Assembly: GCF_014596475.1 (NCBI RefSeq)
Contig: NZ_MECJ01000033.1
Coordinates: 62,001 to 126,000, forward strand
DNA: 64,000 nt
Reading direction: 5' to 3'
DNA from: Streptomyces sp. CBMA152
Lineage (GTDB): Bacteria > Actinomycetota > Actinomycetes > Streptomycetales > Streptomycetaceae
Shown here: one piece after another, positions 1 through 7,537 of the stretch
How positions within the stretch are numbered: position 1 is the stretch's first letter
Layout: every line of letters starts with the position of its first letter
Program-made: the position numbers and the translations under genes
Notes under the pieces: model-generated
Seen by the model: only the letters and a program-made list of their open reading frames with translations
Told to the model about the DNA's origin: nothing
Database searches by the model: none

Positions 1-149
1 CGGCCGTCGCGCTGCGCCTGGTCCTGGGCGACTTCGCCGAGGACGTCCTGGGCAGCCAACGCGTGCTCCCCCAGCGCCTGTTGGACTCGGGCTTCCGCTT
101 CGCGTTCCCGACGGTGGACGAGGCGATCGGGGCGGCGCTGCGCAAGTAA
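1..149 (+). CDS. C-terminal end of a TIGR01777/YfcH-like NAD-dependent epimerase (partial)
   Basis: Only the last 48 or so residues are in the window; the open frame runs from base 3 to the TAA at 147-149. The tail ends in a DUF1731-like pattern (VLGSQRVLPQRLLDSGFRF, then a short helix ending ALRK). In that family this tail follows an SDR-type Rossmann domain and lies before the stop. The catalytic and NAD-binding parts are outside the window, so substrate cannot be said. The call rests on the C-terminal motif only. Confidence 0.7.
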   Translation, partial: AVALRLVLGDFAEDVLGSQRVLPQRLLDSGFRFAFPTVDEAIGAALRK

Positions 150-333
150 CGGTCCTGAGGGTGGCGGCCTCCCCGGGACGGACGGCGTGCGCCCGCATGC
201 TCCGGTGCCCTGCTTCATGCGCGACCCTCCGATTCGACCGCGCTTTCTACTCTCTCCCCGAACTCCTGCATTTCGTAGGCCCGTTGGGGGCATGAGGCCT
301 CCACCTAGCCGCGCCGACCTCTGGGAGGGGCAC

Positions 334-1707
334 GTGCTCAGCACCGCGCACCATGCGGACGTCGTCATCGTCGGAGCCGGCCTCGCGGGCCTGTCAGCCG
401 CGCATCAGCTGACCGGCGCGGGAGTGACGGTCATGGTTCTGGAGGCCGCCGGGGAGGTGGGCGGGCGGATGTCCACGGAGCACGTGGACGGCTTCCGCCT
501 CGACCGGATCGGCCAGTTGCTCTCCACCTCGTATCCGGAGCTGGCCCGCTCGCCCGGCCTGGAGGGGCTTGCCCTGAGCGCGTTCTCGCCCGGGGTGCTC
601 GTCCACAGCGCGGGGCGGCACTACCGGGCCGGCGCGCCCCGGAGCGCGCGGGGCGCACTGGCTGCGGCGCGCGCCCTCGCGAGCGCCCCCCGGGGAACGG
701 CCCGGGGAGCCGCGCGAGGAGTGCCCAGAAGTGCCGCTCGGGGCGCTGTGCGGGGTGCACCCACCCCGCTGGGCGGCGCGCTCGACCAGGCCCGCCTCGG
801 CGCCGCCCTGGCCCGGCTCGCCGCGACCCCGGTCGAGCGGCTGCTGACCCGGCCCGAACTGCCCATCGGGACCGCCCTGAAGACCCGCGGCCTGCCCACC
901 CGCACCCTGGACGGGTTCGTGCGGCCGCTGCTGTCCGCGCTGCTCTGCGACCCGGACCTCACCACGTCGAGCCGGTGCGCCGACCTCGCGCTGCGCGGCT
1001 TCGCACGCGGGCGGCTGTGCGTGCCGTCGGGGGGCGCGTCCGTGTTCCCCGAACTCCTGGCGGCCGCGCTGCCGCCGGGCACGGTCCGTACGAACGTGAA
1101 GGTCACCTCCGTCGCCACGACCTCCGTGAGCACCGCCGACCACGGTGTCATCGGCTGCCGTTCCCTGCTGCTCGCCACCGACGCGCGCGCCGCCGCCGAA
1201 CTGCTGCCCGGGCTGCGCGTGCCCGCGTTCCACCCGATCACCGTGCTGCACCACACGGCACCCGAGCCACCGCTGACCGACCCCGCGCTGCTGCTCGACG
1301 CGGACCGGGCCGGGCCGGTGGCGTACACGGCGGTGATGAGCGAGGTCGACCCGGCGCGCGCGCCGCGCGGCCGCGCCCTGATCAGCTCCACGGTCCTGGG
1401 CACACCGCCGCCGGACCTGGAGGCGGCGGTCCTGCGCCATCTGGCCCGGCTGTACGGGACGTCGACGGACGGCTGGGACCTGCTGGCCGTGCGCCACACC
1501 CCGGAGGCGGTCCCGGCGATGCCCGCGCCGCACGACGTACGCCGTCCGGTGCGGGTCCTGGCCGGTCTGTACGTCTGCGGCGACCACCGCGACACGAGTA
1601 CGGTCCAGGGCGCGCTGTACTCGGGCCGCAGGGCCGCCCACGCGATCCTCACCGACCTGGGCCGCAGGCCGGCGGAGCCGGAGGTACCGGTGATCAGGGC
1701 CGCCTGA
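334..1707 (+). CDS. FAD-dependent amine-oxidase/protoporphyrinogen-oxidase-like oxidoreductase
   Basis: The product is a 457-aa cytoplasmic flavoprotein. A classic dinucleotide-binding motif (VVIVGAGLAGLSAA) sits at about residues 9-22, followed by an acidic strand end (LEAAGEVGGR) typical of the FAD-binding amine oxidoreductase superfamily. The C-terminal GLYVCGDHRDTSTVQGAL segment matches the second FAD contact of these enzymes. I chose the GTG at 334 because GGGAGGGG lies just upstream and the Rossmann strand follows directly; the frame stays open upstream to 187 but that part is not protein-like. Residues of about 95-145 form an odd Ala/Arg/Gly-rich tract. The substrate is unknown. A convergent repeat/terminator follows the stop. 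Confidence 0.75.
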   Translation: MLSTAHHADVVIVGAGLAGLSAAHQLTGAGVTVMVLEAAGEVGGRMSTEHVDGFRLDRIGQLLSTSYPELARSPGLEGLALSAFSPGVLVHSAGRHYRAGAPRSARGALAAARALASAPRGTARGAARGVPRSAARGAVRGAPTPLGGALDQARLGAALARLAATPVERLLTRPELPIGTALKTRGLPTRTLDGFVRPLLSALLCDPDLTTSSRCADLALRGFARGRLCVPSGGASVFPELLAAALPPGTVRTNVKVTSVATTSVSTADHGVIGCRSLLLATDARAAAELLPGLRVPAFHPITVLHHTAPEPPLTDPALLLDADRAGPVAYTAVMSEVDPARAPRGRALISSTVLGTPPPDLEAAVLRHLARLYGTSTDGWDLLAVRHTPEAVPAMPAPHDVRRPVRVLAGLYVCGDHRDTSTVQGALYSGRRAAHAILTDLGRRPAEPEVPVIRAA

Positions 1708-1722
1708 GCGGGCGCGGTCTTT

Positions 1723-1816
1723 CGGCTGCGGACCGTGCTGGGTTGCTCGCGCAGTTCCCCGCGCCCCTTGATGGGCCCTTCGGGCCCTCCTACGGGTGCG
1801 GGGAACTGCGCGAGCC
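1723..1816. terminator. Repeat-derived bidirectional terminator between convergent genes
   Basis: A copy of the dispersed intergenic repeat (1723-1767) is followed by its own reverse complement (1794-1816). The arms share 18 identical bases (GCTCGCGCAGTTCCCCGC and complement) around a loop that has a smaller GGGCCC hairpin. It fills the gap between the stop codons of the FAD oxidoreductase and the leftward HTH regulator, so it probably stops transcription from both sides. There is no T-run, which is usual for Streptomyces. Confidence 0.65.
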
Positions 1817-1821
1817 ACGGG

Positions 1822-3291
1822 CTACCCCAGCGCCGCGACCCGATCGCGATACGTCCGTACCGCCGCCGCGTCCCGATACGGTTCGAGCCGGCGCTCGAAG
1901 TCGCGTACGTACTCCGTGGCCCGAACCGACCGCATCTCGCTCGCCTGCTGCGCCGCCTCCGCGGCCAGCGCGCAGGCCTGGTCGAGTTCGCCGAGGCCGA
2001 GCCGGGCGGACGCGAGGACCACCCGGCAGAACAGGCGCGAGCGGGCGTACGCGGGCGCGCGCAGTTGCAGCGAGCGCTCCGCGTGCTGCGCGGCCGCCCG
2101 GTACTGCTGAAGATCCCGGTGGCAGTGCCCGAACTCGTCGGCCAGCTGCGCCTCGTCGAAGAACCGTGCCCAGTGCGGCACGTCGTCGCCGGGCCGGGCC
2201 GTCTCCATCGCCCGTTCCGCCCGCACAAGGGAGGCGGTGCAGGCCCGGATCTCGCCGAGCACCCCGTGCCCGCGCGCCTCCACGGAGTTGAGCATCGCCT
2301 GCACCACCGGCGGCGCCGAGGAGCCGACGCCCTGCTGGGCGACCCGCGCCAGCTGGACCGCCTCCCGGCCGTGGCCGAGGTAGACGGCCTGCCGGCTCAT
2401 CGTGACCAGCACGTACGACCCGTACGCCCGGTCGCCCGCCGCCTGCGCCAGGCGCAGCGCCTGCACGAAGTAGCGCTGGGCCAGACCGTGCGCCGCGATG
2501 TCGTACGAGGTCCAGCCCGCGAGCCGGGTGAGGTCGGCGGCCGCCGCGAAGAGCCTGCGGCCGGTGGTCTCCCCGTACGAGCCGCGCAGCATCGGCTCGG
2601 CCTCGTGCTCCAGGTACCGCACCAGGGCCTGGCGCGCGTGGCCGCCGCCGTAGGCGTGGTCCAGAGTGCGGAAGAGCTCGCCGACGGATCGCAGGGCCGC
2701 GATGTCGCCGCTGGTCACACGCTGTCCGGGGCCCCGGTCGGAGCTCCGCTGGCGCGGCACGCTGGGCCGCCCCTGGCTGGGGATGCGGGGCCCTGGGGTA
2801 GCCGCCGCCTCGCCCGCGAAGCGCGGGGACGGGTCGCCGTGGCCGACCCGTTCGTCCGCCCGTCCGATCAGCCAGTCCCGGCTCGGGACGACCAGACCGG
2901 CCGGGGTGAACGCGATCTTCCGCAGCTCGATATGGCTGCCGGAGTCCTTGCGCCACAGACCGCTGACGATGTCGACGGCCTCCTCCGGTGTCGCGGCGAA
3001 CTCCAGGCCCGCGTAGACCGGGGCGCAGGCGTCGAGCCCCAGGTCCTGGGCCGATAGCCGGCGCCCAAGGCGCCGGGTGAACACCTCGGCGATCAGCGCC
3101 GGCGTGGTGCCGCGTGGCTGCTGCCCGCGCAGCCACCTCGTCACCGACGTCTTGTCGTACCGCAGATCCAGGCCGTGCTCCAGGCCGAGCTGGTCCACAC
3201 GGCGGGCTAGGCCCGCGTTCGAGAACCCGGCCTCCGCGATGAGCGCGGCGAGCTGGCGGTTGGGGGTGCGCTGCGCGGGTCGTTCCGTCAT
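1822..3291 (-). CDS. XRE-like HTH regulator with TPR-type C-terminal domain
   Basis: The product is a 489-aa cytoplasmic protein. Residues about 10-65 look like a helix-turn-helix of the type seen in Streptomyces developmental/antibiotic regulators (NRQLAALIAEAGFSNAGLA, then DKTSVTRWLRG). The remainder, from about residue 165, is helix-rich with alanine/arginine repeats typical of tetratricopeptide regulators that sense a ligand or partner. The start ATG at 3291 has AGGAG about 12 nt upstream. It is divergent from lipB, sharing a 207-bp gap. Members such as NsdA repress antibiotic production, but I cannot assign this protein to a named gene. Target genes are unknown. Confidence 0.7.
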   Translation of the reverse strand: MTERPAQRTPNRQLAALIAEAGFSNAGLARRVDQLGLEHGLDLRYDKTSVTRWLRGQQPRGTTPALIAEVFTRRLGRRLSAQDLGLDACAPVYAGLEFAATPEEAVDIVSGLWRKDSGSHIELRKIAFTPAGLVVPSRDWLIGRADERVGHGDPSPRFAGEAAATPGPRIPSQGRPSVPRQRSSDRGPGQRVTSGDIAALRSVGELFRTLDHAYGGGHARQALVRYLEHEAEPMLRGSYGETTGRRLFAAAADLTRLAGWTSYDIAAHGLAQRYFVQALRLAQAAGDRAYGSYVLVTMSRQAVYLGHGREAVQLARVAQQGVGSSAPPVVQAMLNSVEARGHGVLGEIRACTASLVRAERAMETARPGDDVPHWARFFDEAQLADEFGHCHRDLQQYRAAAQHAERSLQLRAPAYARSRLFCRVVLASARLGLGELDQACALAAEAAQQASEMRSVRATEYVRDFERRLEPYRDAAAVRTYRDRVAALG

Positions 3292-3455
3292 CAGCTGTGC
3301 GTTCTCCTGCCTTCCGGGCCAAGCGGGCAGCCCTCATGGAACGGGGGGAATTTAGCGGCCGATACCGCCCGGACCGCCACCTACGCCCCGCATTCATCCG
3401 ATCGTGTGAGGAGGTGCCGTTTCTGCCCGGCTCCCGGTGCCGTCGAACGCGGCCG

Positions 3456-3461
3456 TACAGT
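3456..3461 (+). promoter_or_regulatory. Probable -10 box of lipB
   Basis: TACAGT fits the Streptomyces housekeeping -10 consensus TANNNT and lies 37 nt before the lipB GTG, leaving a leader of about 30 nt that contains GAGGAG. No convincing -35 is visible. Confidence 0.4.
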
Positions 3462-3498
3462 GGCTGGGGCGCATGTATGCACTGGGTGAGGAGCCGGC

Positions 3499-4296
3499 GT
3501 GAACGAGCTGCGATTTGTCCGACTGGGTTTCGGCGACGACGCGGTCGAATACCAGGAGGCCTGGGACGAGCAGCGACGGGTGCACGCGGCCCGGTTCGCC
3601 GACGAGCTCCCGGACACCTGTCTGCTCCTTGAGCACCCGCCCGTCTACACGGCGGGCCGGCGCACGGACCCCAGCGAGCGCCCCCTGGACGGCACCCCGG
3701 TCGTGGACGTCGACCGCGGCGGCAAGATCACCTGGCACGGCCCGGGCCAGCTGGTCGGCTACCCGATCCAGAAGCTGCCGCGCCCGGTGGACGTGGTCGC
3801 GCATGTGCGCCGTCTGGAGGAGGCCCTGATCCGTACGGCCGCCGAGTTCGGCCTGGCGACCACCCGGATCGAGGGCCGCAGCGGCGTGTGGGTGCTCGGC
3901 GACCCCATCGAGCAGCGCCCCAAGCTCGGCGGCCTGGCCCTCGACTTCGACCCCCGGCTCACCGACGACGAGTTCGACGCGCGTCTGAACGGCCCCGAAT
4001 ACGCGCCCTCCAACGCGGGCCAGCGCCGCGAGGACCGCAAGCTCGCGGCGATCGGCATCCGCGTCGCCAAGGGCGTCACCATGCACGGCTTCGCGCTGAA
4101 CGTGAACCCGGACAACACCTGGTTCGACAGGATCGTGCCGTGCGGCATCCGCGACGCGGGCGTGACCTCGCTCTCGTACGAACTGGGCCGCGAGATCACG
4201 ATCGCCGACGTCCTGCCGGTGATCGAGAAGCACCTCAAGGACATCCTGGAGAACGCGGAACTGGCGCCCCGGGAGATCGAGGCGGCTACCGCCTAG
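3499..4296 (+). CDS. lipB: Octanoyl-[acyl carrier protein]:protein N-octanoyltransferase LipB
   Basis: LipB moves octanoate from octanoyl-ACP to the lipoyl domains of 2-oxoacid dehydrogenases and the glycine cleavage H protein, the first step of lipoate assembly, in the cytoplasm. The signature RGGKITWHGPGQ is at residues 73-84. The catalytic lysine is K181 (KLAAIGIR) and the catalytic cysteine C215 (VPCGIRD). The GTG start follows GAGGAG. At 265 aa it is longer than the E. coli enzyme, mainly because of an extra segment at about residues 134-178 between the RSGVW motif and the lysine. It is followed 126 nt later by lipA, with which it forms the complete endogenous lipoylation route. Confidence 0.96.
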   Translation: MNELRFVRLGFGDDAVEYQEAWDEQRRVHAARFADELPDTCLLLEHPPVYTAGRRTDPSERPLDGTPVVDVDRGGKITWHGPGQLVGYPIQKLPRPVDVVAHVRRLEEALIRTAAEFGLATTRIEGRSGVWVLGDPIEQRPKLGGLALDFDPRLTDDEFDARLNGPEYAPSNAGQRREDRKLAAIGIRVAKGVTMHGFALNVNPDNTWFDRIVPCGIRDAGVTSLSYELGREITIADVLPVIEKHLKDILENAELAPREIEAATA

Positions 4297-4422
4297 TACG
4301 CCCCGGGCGCACCCCGTACGGGAATGCGCCCCTCTGGCCATGGGTTGGCCAGACGTAATGCCACGCAAATAACGGGCGTACCCTGGTGTCCGCCGAAGAA
4401 TCGAAGTCATAGGGAGCACGTC

Positions 4423-5388
4423 GTGTCCGCAGTCGCACCCGACGGACGCAAGATGCTGCGCCTGGAGGTCCGGAACAGCCAGACCCCCATCGAGCGCAAG
4501 CCCGAGTGGATCAAGACCCGGGCGAAGATGGGCCCCGAGTACACCAAGATGCAGAGCCTGGTGAAGAGCGAGGGGCTGCACACGGTCTGCCAGGAGGCGG
4601 GCTGTCCCAACATCTTCGAGTGCTGGGAGGACCGCGAGGCCACGTTCCTCATCGGCGGCGACCAGTGCACGCGGCGCTGTGACTTCTGCCAGATCGACAC
4701 GGGCAAGCCCGAGGCGCTGGACCGCGACGAGCCCCGCCGCGTCGGCGAGTCCGTCGTCACGATGGACCTGAACTACGCCACGATCACCGGCGTCGCCCGC
4801 GACGACCTGGCCGACGGCGGCGCCTGGCTGTACGCGGAGACCGTGCGCCAGATCCACGCGCAGACGGCGGACCGCGCCGAGGGCCGCACCAAGGTCGAGC
4901 TCCTGGCGCCCGACTTCAACGCGGTCCCCGAGCAACTGGCCGAGGTCTTCTCGTCCCGCCCGGAGGTCTTCGCGCACAACGTCGAGACGGTGCCGCGCAT
5001 CTTCAAGCGGATCCGTCCCGGCTTCCGCTACGAGCGCTCGCTCGACGTCATCACCCAGGCGCGCGACTACGGCCTGGTGACCAAGTCGAACCTCATCCTC
5101 GGCATGGGCGAGACCCGCGAGGAGGTCAGCGAGGCGCTGCAGCACCTGCACGACGCGGGCTGCGAGCTGATCACCATCACGCAGTACCTGCGCCCGTCGG
5201 TGCGCCACCACCCCGTGGAGCGCTGGGTGAAGCCGCAGGAGTTCGTGGAGCTCAAGGAGGAGGCCGACGAGATCGGCTTCTCCGGTGTGATGTCGGGCCC
5301 GCTGGTCCGCTCCTCGTACCGCGCGGGCCGGCTGTTCCAGCAGGCGATGGAGGCACGCGGCGAGACGGTGGCCGCACCGACCCTGTGA
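4423..5388 (+). CDS. lipA: Lipoyl synthase LipA (radical SAM)
   Basis: LipA inserts two sulfur atoms into protein-bound octanoate, using SAM and sacrificing an auxiliary 4Fe-4S cluster. The 321-aa product has the auxiliary cluster cysteines C56, C61 and C67 (CQEAGCPNIFEC) and the radical SAM CTRRCDFC motif at residues 82-89. The family tail RSSYRAG is also present and carries the auxiliary-cluster serine. I chose the GTG at 4423 (AGGGAG five bases upstream) over an earlier in-frame codon at 4324, because the protein then begins as in other actinobacterial LipA proteins. It is downstream of lipB, same strand, and may have its own promoter in the 126-nt gap. Confidence 0.97.
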   Translation: MSAVAPDGRKMLRLEVRNSQTPIERKPEWIKTRAKMGPEYTKMQSLVKSEGLHTVCQEAGCPNIFECWEDREATFLIGGDQCTRRCDFCQIDTGKPEALDRDEPRRVGESVVTMDLNYATITGVARDDLADGGAWLYAETVRQIHAQTADRAEGRTKVELLAPDFNAVPEQLAEVFSSRPEVFAHNVETVPRIFKRIRPGFRYERSLDVITQARDYGLVTKSNLILGMGETREEVSEALQHLHDAGCELITITQYLRPSVRHHPVERWVKPQEFVELKEEADEIGFSGVMSGPLVRSSYRAGRLFQQAMEARGETVAAPTL

Positions 5389-5703
5389 CAGCCCGCACCG
5401 CATAGCGGAGCGCGTGGCGGCGGCAGCGTGTGAATTCGCGCACAAGCGGCTACCGGCCGGTAATGGCCGATTCGACGCGGCTCGTACATCCCTCGCAGGT
5501 AGGAGGCATGTGCGGGCCGCGTCAGCGTTTTACCGAGGCGCGTCAAGGTTTCATAGGTGTTTGACCGTCCGGACACGCCCTGGTAACACCAATCAGTGAC
5601 CCTGGCTTTACGCACCGCTCATGCTCCACTCGTGCACGCTCCACGGCGCACACCCCGAATGTGCGCACGCCCCCGTTGCCCGTCCTAGGGAGGAACCGCC
5701 ACC
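5389..5703 (+). promoter_or_regulatory. Non-coding gap of 315 bp with a candidate promoter
   Basis: No convincing gene lies here. A promoter-like pair TTGACC (5561-5566) and TAACAC (5584-5589), spaced 17 bp, would place a transcript start near 5596, about 108 nt before the small protein at 5704. No clear hairpin terminator was found after lipA. Confidence 0.35.
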
Positions 5704-5907
5704 ATGCAGGCCGCGACGACCGTACGCGCCACCGCGCTCCCGTCCGTGACCGACGCACTGCGGGCCATGGAGTCCTTCCTGATGGCCGCGGGCCAGCGCA
5801 CCGCCCGCCGCAACGCCTGGACGGCGGTCCTGGAGGACCGGCGCCGGGCCAAGGACCGCACCGAGGCCCTCCATGTACTGGAGGCCGTGGCTACCCGTCC
5901 CTCGTGA
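5704..5907 (+). CDS. Small conserved-looking protein, 67 aa, function unknown
   Basis: The ATG follows AGGGAGGAACCGCC, a strong ribosome binding site, which is the main support for this gene. The product is charged and mostly alpha-helical, with a basic middle (GQRTARRNAWTAVLEDRRRAK). There is no signal peptide or membrane segment. It ends 19 nt before the DUF4191-type gene on the same strand. Streptomyces genomes I recall have a small protein in this place after lipA, but no function is known to me. Confidence 0.65.
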   Translation: MQAATTVRATALPSVTDALRAMESFLMAAGQRTARRNAWTAVLEDRRRAKDRTEALHVLEAVATRPS

Positions 5908-5926
5908 GCCACGTAAACTTCGGTTT

Positions 5927-6625
5927 ATGGCGAGGAAGGAAAACGCAGACAACGCTGCGGACCCCGGGCGACTCAAGCAGATCGCCCTGACTTACAAGAT
6001 GACCCGCAAGGCCGACCCGAAGGTCGGTCTCGTCGTCGCGGCAGTGGGAATCGTCACCTTCGGTGCTTTCCTCGCGTTCGGCTTCTGGCTCGGTCACCCC
6101 ATCTACCTGGGCATTCTCGGCTTCCTGCTGGCCTTCCTCGCCATGGCGATCGTCTTCGGACGCCGTGCCGAGCGCGCTGCCTTCGGGCAGATGGAAGGCC
6201 AGCCGGGGGCCGCGGCCGCGGTGCTCCAGAACATCGGCCGCGGCTGGACGACGACCCCGGCGGTGGCGATGAACCGCAGCCAGGACGTCGTGCACCGGGC
6301 GGTCGGCAAGGCCGGCATCGTGCTGGTGGCCGAGGGCAACCCGAACCGGGTGAAGTCGCTGCTGGCAGCCGAGAAGAAGAAGATGGCCCGGATCGTGGTG
6401 GACGTACCCGTCCACGACGTCATGGTCGGCGACGGCGAGGGCCAGGTGCCGCTCAAGAAGCTCCGCACCACCCTGCTGAAGCTCCCGCGCGTCCTGGCGG
6501 GCCCGCAGGTGACGGCGGCCAACGACCGGCTGCGCGCGATGGGCGATCTCATGAGCAACATGCCGCTTCCCAAGGGGCCGATGCCCAAGGGGATGCGGAT
6601 GCCGCGCGGCGGAAAGGCGCGCTAG
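5927..6625 (+). CDS. DUF4191 family integral membrane protein
   Basis: The product is 232 aa. After a basic N-terminus there are two hydrophobic segments at about residues 33-55 (VGLVVAAVGIVTFGAFLAFG) and 60-80 (IYLGILGFLLAFLAMAIVFG). A long soluble C-terminal part has a GxAGIVLVAEG-like strand and ends in Gly/Met/Lys-rich tail (KGPMPKGMRMPRGG). This architecture is that of the actinobacterial DUF4191 family, whose function is unknown. The ATG lies 7 nt after a TAAACT box (5914-5919), so the message may be leaderless. The transcript would end at the strong hairpin at 6638-6701. Confidence 0.8.
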   Translation: MARKENADNAADPGRLKQIALTYKMTRKADPKVGLVVAAVGIVTFGAFLAFGFWLGHPIYLGILGFLLAFLAMAIVFGRRAERAAFGQMEGQPGAAAAVLQNIGRGWTTTPAVAMNRSQDVVHRAVGKAGIVLVAEGNPNRVKSLLAAEKKKMARIVVDVPVHDVMVGDGEGQVPLKKLRTTLLKLPRVLAGPQVTAANDRLRAMGDLMSNMPLPKGPMPKGMRMPRGGKAR

Positions 6626-6637
6626 GTTTTTTTGCCT

Positions 6638-6701
6638 GTACGTACGAGAAAAGGGCGGCCCGGACCACATTGGTCCTGGGTCGCCCTTTTCTCGTACGTA
6701 C
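6638..6701. terminator. Strong bidirectional terminator hairpin
   Basis: Perfect 20-bp arms at 6638-6657 and 6682-6701 (GTACGTACGAGAAAAGGGCG and its complement) enclose a second, smaller stem GGACCA/TGGTCC (6662-6676). The outer stem has an A-run on one arm and a T-run (CCCTTTTC) on the other, so it can act from either side. It separates the rightward DUF4191 gene from the leftward RDD gene. Confidence 0.85.
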
Positions 6702-6749
6702 GCCACTGAGCTGCAACGACTCCTGTGGGAGTGCCCTTGGGAGTGGTCT

Positions 6750-6818
6750 CGGCTGCGGGTCGTGCAGGGCTGGGCGCGCAGTTCCCCGCGCCCCTGGAAG
6801 GCGCCCCTTCGGGGCGCC
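6750..6818 (+). repeat. Dispersed intergenic repeat copy 2 plus hairpin
   Basis: The stretch 6750-6796 matches the repeat found at five other places (GGCTGCGG..CGTG, then GCGCAGTTCCCCGCGCCCC). It is directly followed by a GGCGCCCC-TTC-GGGGCGCC hairpin (6800-6818) that ends just before the RDD gene stop. Confidence 0.8.
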
Positions 6819-6825
6819 CCATGGG

Positions 6826-7293
6826 CTAGATCCGGACCTGAATGGCGCGGGAGAGGCGGTCGTGGAGGCCTCGGCCGTCTCGGTCCCAGATCAGGGCGGG
6901 GAGGGCCAGGCAGAGGAGGACGCTGCGCAGGAGGGCGCGGGGGAAGCTGAGGCGGCCGCCGTCCTCGGCGATCAGGCGCAGGCCCAGGATGCGCTTGCCG
7001 GGGGTGAAGCCGACCGTGCCGACGGTCAGGATGCTCAGCACCAGGAAGACGACGAGCGCCCAGTTGTTGGTCGAGTGGACGCTGCGGTGCGCGATGAGCC
7101 CGTATGCGATCAGTGCGCACAGCGACCAGTCGATGAAGATGGCGCCGAAGCGCCGACCCAGGGGGGCGATGGAGCCCGGCCCCTCCTCCGGCAGACCGAG
7201 CTGTTCGCCCCGGTAGCCGAAGTCGACGCCCATCTCCTCGGCCGCCGCCTTGGGCCCGGAGAGCCACGATCCCATTGCTTGCCTCTTGTCCAC
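6826..7293 (-). CDS. RDD family membrane protein
   Basis: The 155-aa product contains the family's eponymous pattern: an Arg followed by FGAIFIDW in the first hydrophobic helix (residues 46-55), a second helix (about 72-92, ALVVFLVLSILTVGTVGF) and a C-terminal RDGRGLHDRLS segment, where the Asp-Arg is typical. TPGKRILGLRL also matches the family. Function is not established; some RDD proteins are Na+/H+ antiporters in halophiles. It is transcribed leftward toward the bidirectional terminator and divergent from glnA. Confidence 0.85.
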   Translation of the reverse strand: MDKRQAMGSWLSGPKAAAEEMGVDFGYRGEQLGLPEEGPGSIAPLGRRFGAIFIDWSLCALIAYGLIAHRSVHSTNNWALVVFLVLSILTVGTVGFTPGKRILGLRLIAEDGGRLSFPRALLRSVLLCLALPALIWDRDGRGLHDRLSRAIQVRI

Positions 7294-7401
7294 CCCTCCA
7301 CGGTACCGGCCGGTGTTTCGAGGGCGGTCCCCGGGATGGGACAGAGGCCCCGAATTATCCGATTTATACGGGTCATGATGCGCCGCCTACCCCGGGCCCG
7401 G

Positions 7402-7439
7402 TTAACTTGGGCGAAACAAACGGGTCACGCTTGAGAAAT
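7402..7439 (+). promoter_or_regulatory. GlnR-type operator upstream of glnA
   Basis: Four pentamers spaced exactly 6 nt apart read TTAAC-n6-GAAAC-n6-GTCAC-n6-GAAAT. This fits the published actinobacterial GlnR consensus gTnAC-n6-GaAAC repeated twice. A TATGGT box at 7450-7455 could be the -10, which puts the operator over and just upstream of the -35 position, the arrangement expected for activation by GlnR under nitrogen limitation. The TSS would then be about 76 nt before the glnA ATG. Confidence 0.75.
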
Positions 7440-7537
7440 CCCGTCTGCCTATGGTCGGGTCGAGCGTGTGCCACCGCACTGGCCGCACGACCGAGCTGCA
7501 ACCCCGCCCTCCCCCGGGTGGGAGTAGGAGGAGTTGG

